DNA of 19,558 bases from SIG603 sp964370115 (lineage in GTDB: Bacteria > Bacillota > Clostridia > Oscillospirales > Acutalibacteraceae). The notes below the pieces were generated by a model that did not search any database, was not told the origin of the DNA, and worked only from the letters and a program-made list of their open reading frames with translations. The translations under genes and the position numbers were made by a program. The stretch is taken from contig CAYJIA010000041.1 of NCBI GenBank assembly GCA_964370115.1, forward strand, positions 1 to 19,558. Direction: 5' to 3'. Positions 6,474-14,779 of the stretch are shown here, in pieces (position 1 is the first letter of the stretch; each line of letters starts with the position of its first letter).

Positions 6474-8486
6474 TTATTCAAAATTCCAAGGTATAGTGTC
6501 ATAAAAATAATAGTCCAAAACTTGCTTTGCAATGCTTTGCGCCGTCACACTGGAGCTGGCATATTCTAGCACTACTGCTACGGCAATTTCAGGATTGTCA
6601 TATGGCGCATATCCTATAAACAAGCTGTTGTTTGCCTCTATATCTGTCTCGGCAGTACCTGTTTTTGCAGCTATTTCTATTGGATAGTGTCTAAATGTTA
6701 CCGCCGTATAACCACTTGATGCAACCTGCCTCATCGCTTCTTGCACAATATCGATATTGTACTGCGAAATTCCTGTATCTTGCATGACTACTGGTTCGTA
6801 ATCCAAAATTGTCTCTTCACCTAAGTAATCGGTTATTTTATCTGTTAAATGTGTTTGCAGTCTCACTCCGTCATTTGCAATTGTTGCAGTGTATGTTGCG
6901 ATTTGCAGTGGTGTAAAGGAGTCATCTGCCTGTCCGATAGACGCATGAGATGTAATACCGTCAACCCAAGGAGTGTTATGAATTGCTTCATAGTCATCTG
7001 GGTTTGTCATGTTACCTACATTTTCATATATCTCTATACCAGTGCTAGTTCCAAGCCCTAACAGATTGTAATATACTTCAAGTCTTTGAATACCTGTAAT
7101 TCTGCCAAGCTCTGCAAAATACTCATTGCAAGAATGAGCCATTGCGTCATACACATTTACGTCTCCATGATATCCAAGACAACCTATAGGCGAGTCTGGA
7201 TAATGGTCGTATGAACCGTTACAAGTATAAGTAAAACTATCATTAACAATATTTTCTTCAAGTGCTGTAATAGCCGTTGCAGGTTTCATAACCGAGCCCG
7301 GTGTAAATGCACCGTTTATTGCCCTATTAAACAAAGGCAAGTCCTCGTCCTCGAACAGAGAATTGTAGTATAACTCGTCGCTTTCGTATAATTCTAAGTC
7401 AAATGTTGGATAGGTCGCCGCCGCCAAAACGCCGAAAGTTTCAACGTCTAAAACCACCACGGCACCTGATTTAAAATCGGGGTTGTCGGCCTCTTCTATC
7501 GCCTCTTGAAGTGCAAATGTTGCAACCTGTTGCAGAGTACTGTCAATTGTTAGATACACATTGTCTCCGGGTTCAGTTTCGCTTACCATTTCCATTCCTG
7601 TCATGTTTCCTGCGTCGTCATAAACGGCAGTTTGCAGTCCCCTTGTTCCCCTTAATATGTCTTCATAATAATGTTCAATTCCGCTTTGTCCTGTTATATC
7701 AGAGTACAAATAACCGCCGGGATTATCCGATGAATAAAGTTTATCTTCCTCTACAAATCTGTCGTACTGCTCCTGAGTAACCGCACCCATAGTTCCCACT
7801 ATATGAGGTGCCGTTGTGCCGTCGATATAGTTTCTTTTTGTAGAAATTTCGACTTCTATTCCTGGCAAATCGGATGTTTGCTCTTTAATCATTTCTACCG
7901 CCTCAAGGCTTACATCCGAGGCTATTACATATGGATCAGAAAGGCTAAAACGCATAATGGTCATATTATATCTTACAGATACTATGTCCCTTGCCTGCCA
8001 AGGATTATACTCTTCACAGTTATAGCGGCCTATAAGCTCTTCCATACATTCTTGTGCAGTTGCACCCTCGTGTATATCAAGCATATTTTCGCCCTTTAAG
8101 TAAGCAATTTCGTCTTCGTCTTCTGCTATAAAAGAGTAGGTTCCGTCACTGTTTACATATATTGGAAGCTCGTCTATCCACTCTTGCCCCATATACTCTA
8201 GCACTGTTATAGTGTTTAGTATTGTGGGGTTTCTATCGTCTCCCATGGTTATCGCATTTAAAGAAATATTGTATATATTCGTGTTGCCGACAAGCACATT
8301 TCCGTCTTTGTCCAGAATTTCGCCACGCGCTGCATCAAGGCTTACGTACAACTCGCTGCTACTTGCAGATTGCTCGGCAAAATTCTCTCCCTGCACCAGT
8401 TGCCACTGTCCAAGCCTTACAATATATATAACTGCGACAACGCAAATTATAACAGCACATACGAATATTTGCATATTTTTTTTCAT
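6474..8486 (-). CDS. mrdA: Penicillin-binding protein 2, peptidoglycan transpeptidase
   Basis: A 670-residue class B penicillin-binding protein. One N-terminal membrane segment (about 6-24) anchors it, with the rest outside. The dimerisation/pedestal region starts at DAARGEILDKDG (51-62). Transpeptidase motifs are SVMK with catalytic Ser398 and Lys401, SCN (452-454) and KTGT (608-611), all intact. It cross-links side-wall peptidoglycan with the elongation machinery and would normally partner RodA, which is not in this window. The start is fixed by an in-frame TAA two codons upstream; the ribosome binding site is poor, so translation may depend on coupling to mreD. Belongs to mreB-mreC-mreD-mrdA. 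Confidence 0.93.
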   Translation of the reverse strand: MKKNMQIFVCAVIICVVAVIYIVRLGQWQLVQGENFAEQSASSSELYVSLDAARGEILDKDGNVLVGNTNIYNISLNAITMGDDRNPTILNTITVLEYMGQEWIDELPIYVNSDGTYSFIAEDEDEIAYLKGENMLDIHEGATAQECMEELIGRYNCEEYNPWQARDIVSVRYNMTIMRFSLSDPYVIASDVSLEAVEMIKEQTSDLPGIEVEISTKRNYIDGTTAPHIVGTMGAVTQEQYDRFVEEDKLYSSDNPGGYLYSDITGQSGIEHYYEDILRGTRGLQTAVYDDAGNMTGMEMVSETEPGDNVYLTIDSTLQQVATFALQEAIEEADNPDFKSGAVVVLDVETFGVLAAATYPTFDLELYESDELYYNSLFEDEDLPLFNRAINGAFTPGSVMKPATAITALEENIVNDSFTYTCNGSYDHYPDSPIGCLGYHGDVNVYDAMAHSCNEYFAELGRITGIQRLEVYYNLLGLGTSTGIEIYENVGNMTNPDDYEAIHNTPWVDGITSHASIGQADDSFTPLQIATYTATIANDGVRLQTHLTDKITDYLGEETILDYEPVVMQDTGISQYNIDIVQEAMRQVASSGYTAVTFRHYPIEIAAKTGTAETDIEANNSLFIGYAPYDNPEIAVAVVLEYASSSVTAQSIAKQVLDYYFYDTIPWNFE

Positions 8487-8563
8487 AATAAATTACTCTA
8501 AATTCCGCTTTCAAAACATATTATTAAAAGGTGAATTTTTCCTTTCTTTAACTTCACCGCAAA

Positions 8564-9100
8564 TTATATCTTTCTAACTTTTTTGCCTTTTCTTTCGCCT
8601 ATCCTCGGTGGTCTAAGTCCTATAAAAATCCCCAAATTTATTAAATATGCCACTGGCACAAGTAATAAGGTGTAAAAATATTTTGGCACGTAAAAGTTAA
8701 TTAGTGCAAGCGCTTGTTGTGAATAGTCCTTTGTTACATATCCAATAAACCAGTTGTATATGCAGAATATGAATATAAAGAAAAAACCAACTATCCAGGC
8801 CCTAAGCAGGCTTATATTTTTAATTTTCTTTGCCACAAGGCTTACCATAGGGCAAAGCACACAAAGAAGCACCGCATACGTTCCAATTATAGAGCCCGAA
8901 GAAAAATCTAGCAGTATTCCGCAAAAAACACCAAAGTACACCGCTGTCATATCTGTTTCTAACAGACAAATTGCTATGAGGGCAGGCAAGACAAAAACAG
9001 GAATGAACTGCATGTCGGCATTAATAGTTTGACCCCACATATGAAGTATTACAATTTCCAAAAAGAAAATCGTCAGCCTTATCGCTCTGTTTCTTGCCAA
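8564..9100 (-). CDS. mreD: Rod shape-determining membrane protein MreD
   Basis: A 178-residue, strongly hydrophobic protein with about five membrane segments (roughly 8-25, 29-50, 54-77, 97-118 and 138-163) and a short basic C-terminal tail (GERKGKKVRK). Sequence similarity in this family is low, but size, topology and position between mreC and mrdA identify it as MreD, which links the elongation complex to the membrane. The start is TTG, with GGGGTGA seven bases before it; no better start lies nearby. It begins 31 bases after mreC. Confidence 0.88.
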   Translation of the reverse strand: MARNRAIRLTIFFLEIVILHMWGQTINADMQFIPVFVLPALIAICLLETDMTAVYFGVFCGILLDFSSGSIIGTYAVLLCVLCPMVSLVAKKIKNISLLRAWIVGFFFIFIFCIYNWFIGYVTKDYSQQALALINFYVPKYFYTLLLVPVAYLINLGIFIGLRPPRIGERKGKKVRKI

Positions 9101-9131
9101 ATTTTTTCACCCCATATCCCTAAATCATTTA

Positions 9132-10031
9132 TTAACCCTGCGACTGCTCGCTTTCGTTTTCGCCATCTTGGCTTTGCTGTAATGTGTCATCTTGTCCTTG
9201 TTCTAGTATTATATCGTTTTTACCCGAGAAATTTGTGACTATATATACAGACGATATATTTTTAATGTCTTCAAACGGCTCAATTGCCGCATATACAGAT
9301 GCATCTTCTGCCGAGTTTGCAATATATTTTACACGGCCTATGAGAAAGTCGGCAGGAAACAAACCTGTAGTTCCCGAGGTCGAAATTATTGTACCCTCTT
9401 TTATTTGAGTATCTTTTGTAAGATAGCTCATTCTCACATAGCCCTCGTCTAGAAGAGTCATGTCGCCCTCTACAACGCCTATTTCGCTAAATTCATTTGA
9501 AATAGCGCCTATTCCGATATCCTCAGAAAAAATTGTGGTTATATACGAAGATGTCGAGTAGACTTGGCTTACAACTCCCACTATGCCCTGCTCACTTACT
9601 ACTGGATCACCTTTTTCAACTCCGTCAAGATATCCTTTATTTATCGAAAAATTATAAGACACATCAAGCGGATCTTTTCCTATTACTAGTGCAACAATCA
9701 AATCAAGCTGAGGGTTTTGCTCCTGCATATTAAGCGCGCCCTCGTACTGTTCATTTTCCTGTTTAATCTCATAGTAGTCTACAAGCTGATTTCTAAGCTC
9801 AACGTTTTCTTCAACAAGCTGTGCATATAAAACCGCAAGTTCTTCTTTTGAGTAATTTTCATACTCACTTGTATCAACCGATGCAACCTCTTGCATTGGT
9901 GTCAAAAAGAAGCCAAACAAACTTTGCAAAGTGGTGTTATTTGTAGCTCTCGATATAGCCATTAATCCTACGAGAAGAACAATTAATATAACCATCACCT
10001 TAAAAGTGTTGCTTCTTACAAAACCTTTCAC
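9132..10031 (-). CDS. mreC: Cell shape-determining protein MreC
   Basis: A 299-residue protein with one N-terminal membrane segment (about 11-26), a coiled-coil stretch (about 58-102, YSKEELAVLYAQLVEENVEL) and a beta-rich extracytoplasmic domain typified by IGKDPLDVSYNFSINKGYLDGV and IVGVVSQVYSTSSYITTI. The last 30 residues are Gln/Glu/Ser rich and look disordered. MreC scaffolds PBP2 and RodA outside the membrane. The start is GTG, preceded by GGAG ten bases upstream, 44 bases after mreB. Length is typical. Confidence 0.94.
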   Translation of the reverse strand: MKGFVRSNTFKVMVILIVLLVGLMAISRATNNTTLQSLFGFFLTPMQEVASVDTSEYENYSKEELAVLYAQLVEENVELRNQLVDYYEIKQENEQYEGALNMQEQNPQLDLIVALVIGKDPLDVSYNFSINKGYLDGVEKGDPVVSEQGIVGVVSQVYSTSSYITTIFSEDIGIGAISNEFSEIGVVEGDMTLLDEGYVRMSYLTKDTQIKEGTIISTSGTTGLFPADFLIGRVKYIANSAEDASVYAAIEPFEDIKNISSVYIVTNFSGKNDIILEQGQDDTLQQSQDGENESEQSQG

Positions 10032-10075
10032 TTTTTAATGCTCCATTCCGCCGTTTTGTTTTCGGCATAAAATTT

Positions 10076-11125
10076 TTATCTGTTTCTCATTCTCGCCTGT
10101 CTGCTTATTATAGTAGCATCAAGGCTTTGGCCTACTCCGCTTATTACACAGTGGCCTTTTTTCTCCGATAAAATAACTTTAAGACCTAGCTCTTTTATGA
10201 AATAGTCCTCTATGCCCTTCATCTGCATAGTGTCTCCCGACAAAATAACGCCTTGGTCTAAAACATCGGCTGAAAGCTCTGCTGGAAGTTTTTCGCACAC
10301 TTTTATAACAGTTTTTATAACCTTTTGAAGTGTGCTCCTTATAATTTCCCTTATCTCTTCAGTTTCAAGTCTTATGCTTTTTGGCAAATTATCGGCAATA
10401 CTTCTGCCTTTAATCTCTATATTGTTTAAAAACTCGTCGTCAAGCACAGGCATACAGCCTGCGTCTGTTTTAATCTGACAAGCACTTAGTTTTCCTATTT
10501 TTATCTTATGCACTTTTCCAACATGCTCCATTATCGCCTCGTCTATTGCGTTTCCTGCATGTCTTGTGGTCTCGGATTTTATTACATCTCCAAGTGCAAT
10601 AACAGCGACTTCACTTATAGCCGCACCTATGTTTATAACCATAAAGCCCTTTGGCGATGCAGGCGAAAAACCAGTGCCCACTGCCGCTGCAAGTGTCGAC
10701 TCTATAAGGCTTATATCGGCTCCACCTACTTGTTTTGCCATGTCTTCCGATGCATTTCTCTCTACTTCTGTCGCATTTGATGGTATGCCCATGATTATTC
10801 TGGGCTTACTCAAAAAGTTTGACGGTATGCTTTTTTTAATAAAGCCACGAAGCATAGCCTCGCAAACTTCAAAGTCGGCTACAACGCCCTGCCTTATAGG
10901 CTCTACTAAAATAATAGACTCGCCGTTTTTACCTGTCATATCTCTTGCAGACTTGCCGACGGCTACTATTTCATTTGTATATTTATCCAAGGCAACAACC
11001 GAAGGCTCGTCCAAAACTATGCCCGAACCTTTTAGATATATCCTTGTATTTGCGCTTCCTAAATCTATTCCTATCTCCCTTTGCAGTGTGCGAAGAAAGG
11101 ATTTTCCCCTAGTATTTCTTGCCAT
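10076..11125 (-). CDS. mreB: MreB-family actin-like protein with degenerate nucleotide site
   Basis: A 349-residue bacterial actin homologue, first gene of mreBCD-mrdA. The first phosphate motif GIDLGSANTRIYLKG (19-33), LDEPSVVALD and EPIRQGVVADF are well kept, as is the VERNA segment with Glu122 in the catalytic region. The second phosphate motif, normally DIGGGTTEVAV, is NIGAAISEVAV (165-175): Asp is Asn165 and the Gly-Gly-Thr run is Ala-Ala-Ile. The adenosine motif usually TGGGA is SGDTM (296-300), and GGD following strand 2 is AGN (190-192). The frame is open and otherwise intact, so this is a functional gene with probably altered ATP use. The ATG follows AAAGGAG, with its own promoter. 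Confidence 0.9.
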   Translation of the reverse strand: MARNTRGKSFLRTLQREIGIDLGSANTRIYLKGSGIVLDEPSVVALDKYTNEIVAVGKSARDMTGKNGESIILVEPIRQGVVADFEVCEAMLRGFIKKSIPSNFLSKPRIIMGIPSNATEVERNASEDMAKQVGGADISLIESTLAAAVGTGFSPASPKGFMVINIGAAISEVAVIALGDVIKSETTRHAGNAIDEAIMEHVGKVHKIKIGKLSACQIKTDAGCMPVLDDEFLNNIEIKGRSIADNLPKSIRLETEEIREIIRSTLQKVIKTVIKVCEKLPAELSADVLDQGVILSGDTMQMKGIEDYFIKELGLKVILSEKKGHCVISGVGQSLDATIISRQARMRNR

Positions 11126-11180
11126 ATATTCACATGCTCCTTTTTAAAGCATTACTCGCTTATACTTGTTTTCTGCCAAA

Positions 11181-11210
11181 TTGACAGATTAAACTACATT
11201 ATACTATAAT
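11181..11210 (+). promoter_or_regulatory. Consensus promoter reading antisense into dut
   Basis: TTGACA (11181-11186) and TATAAT (11205-11210) with an 18-base spacer, both hexamers perfect. Transcription would start near 11217 and run opposite to dut and the U32 gene. No plus-strand gene follows. A 14-base palindrome CTAAAATATTTTAG (11228-11241) lies just downstream. Confidence 0.55.
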
Positions 11211-11226
11211 TCATGATTTATCACAA
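11198..11226 (-). promoter_or_regulatory. Promoter of mreBCD-mrdA
   Basis: On the minus strand TTGTGA (-35, plus 11221-11226) and a perfect TATAAT (-10, 11198-11203) are 17 bases apart, about 70 bases before the mreB ATG. Its -10 abuts the -10 of a divergent promoter as the palindrome ATTATA-C-TATAAT. Confidence 0.72.
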
Positions 11227-11260
11227 GCTAAAATATTTTAGTAATTTGTAAATTTTATTT

Positions 11261-11719
11261 TCACCCTTTTCCGGTACTGCCAAACCCACCGTCGCCTCTG
11301 TCTGTTTCGTCTAAACTTTCAACACAGCAAAGCTCGGGTATAACTACGGGTGTCACCACAAGCTGTGCTATTCTTTCGTTTGGCTGTATCGCATACGGCT
11401 TGTCCGACACATTAAGAAGTCCTACGTGAACCTCACCCCTGTAGTCCCAGTCTATTACTCCCACTCCGTTTTTTACCACTATTCCGTGCTTTATACCAAG
11501 CCCACTCCTTGTGTAAATCATTCCAGCCGTGTTTAGTGGAAGTTTCACCGCAAATCCTGTCGGTATCACAGCCGTCTCCCCTGCGCCTATAACAAGCTCT
11601 TCTGATATGTTTGCGTATATGTCAAAACCCGCACTGCCGTCTGTCGCCCTTTTAGGCAAAACTGCGTTTTCTCTTAGCTTTAAAATTTGAAGCTTATTTT
11701 CTTTATTAGAATTAAACAT
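11261..11719 (-). CDS. dut: dUTP diphosphatase (trimeric dUTPase)
   Basis: About 152 residues; hydrolyses dUTP to dUMP and pyrophosphate, keeping uracil out of DNA and feeding thymidylate synthesis. All five trimeric dUTPase motifs are visible: ATDGSAGFDIYA, TRSGLGIKHG, GVGVIDWDYRGEVHVGL (with the catalytic Asp), PNERIAQLVV and the P-loop-like RGDGGFGSTG at the C-terminus. The ATG at 11719 is chosen because GAGGAAA sits eight bases upstream; a GTG five codons earlier would overlap that site and gives a 157-residue form. It lies 97 bases after the U32 gene, behind a phased repeat. Confidence 0.95.
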   Translation of the reverse strand: MFNSNKENKLQILKLRENAVLPKRATDGSAGFDIYANISEELVIGAGETAVIPTGFAVKLPLNTAGMIYTRSGLGIKHGIVVKNGVGVIDWDYRGEVHVGLLNVSDKPYAIQPNERIAQLVVTPVVIPELCCVESLDETDRGDGGFGSTGKG

Positions 11720-11754
11720 TAGCTTTTTCCTCACATTCTGTTCATTTTTGGCTT

Positions 11755-11806
11755 GTTTTAAGCACTTTTAACAAAGTTGTCAACACTTTCAACATAGTTT
11801 TCAACA
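11755..11806. repeat. Phased 10/11-bp repeat upstream of dut
   Basis: Five units alternate 10, 11, 10, 11 and 10 bases: GTTTTAAGCA, CTTTTAACAAA, GTTGTCAACA, CTTTCAACATA, GTTTTCAACA. The units therefore sit on one face of the helix, and pairs form a 21-base higher-order repeat. It fills most of the gap between the U32 gene and dut and is a candidate protein-binding array or curved-DNA segment. Confidence 0.6.
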
Positions 11807-11816
11807 TTTTATAAAT

Positions 11817-13940
11817 CTATAAAACTCCTCTATAAAAAAGCCCTCTCGTGTAGTCAAAAGGCAGTTTTTTGCCGTTTATAAACGCCTGAATGACTTCATT
11901 TATTTCAACAGCATTTTCCACAGTAAATCTCATTACCGCCAAGTTTACATTTTTAACTTCATTCATTCTATCGCTCAAACTCAAAGGAACGCTGTTTAAA
12001 ATTTCTATGCTTCTAAAGCTCGATTTTTTGTCGCTGTAATTTTTACAAACAATCGGAAACTGCATATTTTTTCTATCCGTAAGCGCGTCACAATCTCCGG
12101 CGTTCTTACATGGTTTTTCTGAATTTGTAAGCGGACAATTTCTAACTGTCATCAGACTTTGTCTGCCATATACCATAAGCGCCTTGTCTATGTCTCCACT
12201 TACACTTTTTAATTCTCTTTCATTTAACTCAAAAGACAGCTCAACACTGCTAAGCCCTAAATTTTTATAAAAAGCTAAACTCTCATCGTTTGTCACGTTT
12301 AAAGAATACGCACCCTGAGCCTTTGCTCCTATGCTATTGCAAATCTCTATCGTACTTAAATCACTACATAAAAACTCGTCTATTCCGCTGTTTTTTAGGT
12401 TTTTCATCAAGTTTTTAACTACATTTTCTTTACCAAAAAATGTTTGTGGTGTATAGGCACCTATGTCTACGCCCATGCTTTTTATTTCTAAAAAGTCAGA
12501 TATTGGCTCGGAAATAGGCAGATAAACCTTAGAAAAAAAGCTCAAATCCTTCGGCATTTGTTTTTTCGTTCTAAAAATTCCGACAAAAGACATTTTTTGA
12601 CTTTGCTTATTTTCGTATTTTTTCCTATGAGCACTTCTAAATTCAATTTGCTTTGATTGTTCTCTTAAAGCCTCAATTTTTTCTATCGCTTCACGTCGCA
12701 TCCCGTTTATATCCGACACGCTAAGCGAGAGATTTTCGTCAATTTTCGCCTTAAATTCATTTATAAAGTAAGGCGTACCGCCAAGTTTTGACAGTCTTGC
12801 CTTTAAATTTTCTTCGCTTAAAGCGACGTTTATCGCCGTTTGCGCCTTGTTTTTGCCCGAAATTTTGACAAAATTTTTCTTGTCGTCATAAACTGTAATA
12901 TGCGGATAGTCGTTTTCTTTGCAAGAAAATTCCATGTCTAGTGCAACACGTCTTCTTTCGTCTTTATATATGAGTTTTAAATCGGAATAAACTTTAGAGT
13001 TTGCCGATATTACATCCTCTTTAGTTCTTATTCCGAACATTTCTTTGCCTATTTCACCTTGTAAATATCCTTTTGTAAAGCCCGATCTCGAAAATGCATT
13101 TTTAAGATTTTCTTTTAAATCCTCGGGAATTTTTTCACCTTTTACGGCGTAATCCGTCGCGAGTGTTGCCGCTGCAACATACTCTGCCCTTTTCATTCTT
13201 CCCTCGATTTTCAGGGATTTCACACCCGCATCACTAAGTTTTTTCACGTCTTCAATAAAACTCAAGTCTTTTAGGCTTAGGCTGTATTCCCCTGTATTTT
13301 TTGCCGAAAAAGGCAGCCTACATGGCTGGGCACATTTGCCCCTGTTGCCACTTCTAGAGCCTAAGAGCGCACTGAAATAGCACCTGCCCGAAAGGCACAT
13401 ACAAAGCGCACCGTGAACAAACACCTCAAGCTCCAAATCCGACGCATTTCTTATTTCTTTTATTTCATTTATAGACAGTTCCCTTGCAAGCACTACTCGC
13501 TTTGCACCGACTTTTTCTAAAATTTTCATAGCCGAAGGCGACTGCACCGCTGCTTGAGTAGATATATGAATTTCTAGGTCTGGCGCCACTTCCCTAATAA
13601 GCGACAAAAGTCCCATGTCTTGCACGATTATTGCCGACACGGAAATTTCGCATAAAAATTTTATAAACTGCAACACCTCGTCTATCTCATTGTTTTTAAT
13701 CAAGGTATTTACAGCGACATAAAGTTTTACATCTCTCACGCGACAAAATTTCGCCGCCCACTCTATATCCTCATTTGTAAAATTTGTGGCATTTGCCCTT
13801 GCGCTATATAGGCTACCTCCTATATACACGGCATTAGCACCTGCAAAAACAGCAGCTTTTAACGCCTCGGCAGAACCCGCCGGCGCTAAAATCTCCAAAT
13901 TCTTACAAGTGTCCTTTTGGTTTAAATTATCATTAAACAT
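11817..13940 (-). CDS. U32 peptidase-family protein (RlhA/TrhP-like RNA hydroxylation factor)
   Basis: A 707-residue U32 protein. The N-terminal barrel starts ILAPAGSAEALKAAVFAGAN, with the family signature around 170-215: EVFVHGALCMCLSGRCYFSA followed by GKCAQPCRLPF. A middle segment (about 290-430, SRSGFTKGYL...MFGIR) resembles the DUF3656 region of long U32 proteins. The C-terminal part has YGRQSLMTVRNCPL and more cysteines (PCKNAGDC, PIVCKN), consistent with an iron-sulfur site as known in several U32 members. Although named collagenase-like peptidases, the characterised relatives RlhA and TrhP hydroxylate rRNA or tRNA bases; that role is inferred here. The ATG lies two bases after zapA, so translation is probably coupled. 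Which RNA is modified cannot be told. Confidence 0.85.
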   Translation of the reverse strand: MFNDNLNQKDTCKNLEILAPAGSAEALKAAVFAGANAVYIGGSLYSARANATNFTNEDIEWAAKFCRVRDVKLYVAVNTLIKNNEIDEVLQFIKFLCEISVSAIIVQDMGLLSLIREVAPDLEIHISTQAAVQSPSAMKILEKVGAKRVVLARELSINEIKEIRNASDLELEVFVHGALCMCLSGRCYFSALLGSRSGNRGKCAQPCRLPFSAKNTGEYSLSLKDLSFIEDVKKLSDAGVKSLKIEGRMKRAEYVAAATLATDYAVKGEKIPEDLKENLKNAFSRSGFTKGYLQGEIGKEMFGIRTKEDVISANSKVYSDLKLIYKDERRRVALDMEFSCKENDYPHITVYDDKKNFVKISGKNKAQTAINVALSEENLKARLSKLGGTPYFINEFKAKIDENLSLSVSDINGMRREAIEKIEALREQSKQIEFRSAHRKKYENKQSQKMSFVGIFRTKKQMPKDLSFFSKVYLPISEPISDFLEIKSMGVDIGAYTPQTFFGKENVVKNLMKNLKNSGIDEFLCSDLSTIEICNSIGAKAQGAYSLNVTNDESLAFYKNLGLSSVELSFELNERELKSVSGDIDKALMVYGRQSLMTVRNCPLTNSEKPCKNAGDCDALTDRKNMQFPIVCKNYSDKKSSFRSIEILNSVPLSLSDRMNEVKNVNLAVMRFTVENAVEINEVIQAFINGKKLPFDYTRGLFYRGVL

Positions 13941-13942
13941 TA

Positions 13943-14617
13943 TTATTTTTCACCGTTTGCAAAAAAGCTTACAAAACCTTGTTGCTCGTACTCTTCACCG
14001 TATCTCATAGGATTTGTGAACTTACCCTTTGAATTTTTCCTCACCTTTGGTATTGGTGCGCCTTGCTCAAATGCTTGTTGTTGCACCTTGGCAAATTCAA
14101 GTTCTTCTTTAAGTGTTTGTAGCTCAGATAAAAGTGAGGCATTTTTAATTTCTAGCTCAATTTCTTTTGAGTTGTCTGCGGCCTGAGCCACATCGCCTTG
14201 CTCTATACTTCTTTCTAGCTCTTGGTTTCTAGCCGTTAGCGCTCCGTTTGCATCTTGCAAGCTCAAGTTCTCGACATACAATTCTTCTCTTTGCTTTTTA
14301 AGTCTTTCGTTTCTGTCTTGAAGATCAAGATTTGCGCTTTGCAAGCCCTCGTTTTGACTTTGCAGATTAGGGTCTACTGTATTTGTGTCTTCTTTTAGCC
14401 TAGCATTTTCATCTATTAGCTTATTGCCCTCGTCACAAAACATCAATGCAGATGTGACCGCTGCAAGCTCTATAGTCATCATAGGGGAAGATTTTAACAT
14501 ATTTGACATAAGGTCTGATACTTTAGCCTCCAAAGATGCCATGTATTCTTCACTTTCGTCTGTTCTGAGACTGCACATAACTCCGCAGACATTCAGCTTT
14601 ACACTTCTTTTTTCCAT
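13943..14617 (-). CDS. zapA: ZapA-family division protein with long coiled-coil extension
   Basis: A 224-residue protein. Residues 1-75 match the ZapA fold (KLNVCGVMCSLRTDESEEYM, then ELAAVTSALMFCDE), which binds FtsZ and bundles its filaments at mid-cell. ZapA is usually 80-110 residues; here a further 120 or so residues form a Leu/Asn/Gln-rich coiled coil (LQSQNEGLQSANLDLQDRNE, about 86-175), ending in a basic, probably flexible tail. Longer ZapA-like proteins occur in Clostridia next to U32 genes, as here. The ATG follows AAGGAG; a -10 element lies at 14667-14672. First gene of the leftward zapA-U32-dut group. Confidence 0.82.
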   Translation of the reverse strand: MEKRSVKLNVCGVMCSLRTDESEEYMASLEAKVSDLMSNMLKSSPMMTIELAAVTSALMFCDEGNKLIDENARLKEDTNTVDPNLQSQNEGLQSANLDLQDRNERLKKQREELYVENLSLQDANGALTARNQELERSIEQGDVAQAADNSKEIELEIKNASLLSELQTLKEELEFAKVQQQAFEQGAPIPKVRKNSKGKFTNPMRYGEEYEQQGFVSFFANGEK

Positions 14618-14666
14618 TTAAGTAAATCTCCTTGCTCTCGTTTAGTAAAAGGGAAGTCTTTTTCCT

Positions 14667-14672
14667 ATTATA
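14667..14672 (-). promoter_or_regulatory. Probable -10 element of zapA
   Basis: A perfect TATAAT on the minus strand about 50 bases before zapA. The matching -35 is weak (TTTTAA at a 17-base spacing), so the promoter call is tentative. Confidence 0.45.
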
Positions 14673-14779
14673 TTGTATTTTTTGCAATTTTAAAAGGCTT
14701 TTTACAAAAAAAGTTGAATAAATTCTTAAAAAACTTAGTATTTTACTTCTTTTTTATTAAATTTTATCTATTTTATATA

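Noticed and set aside
10566..11147. A 193-codon plus-strand open frame opposite mreB
   Set aside because: It mirrors the mreB reading frame, has low-complexity Ser/Thr/Ile content, and no start signals; mreB is unambiguous.
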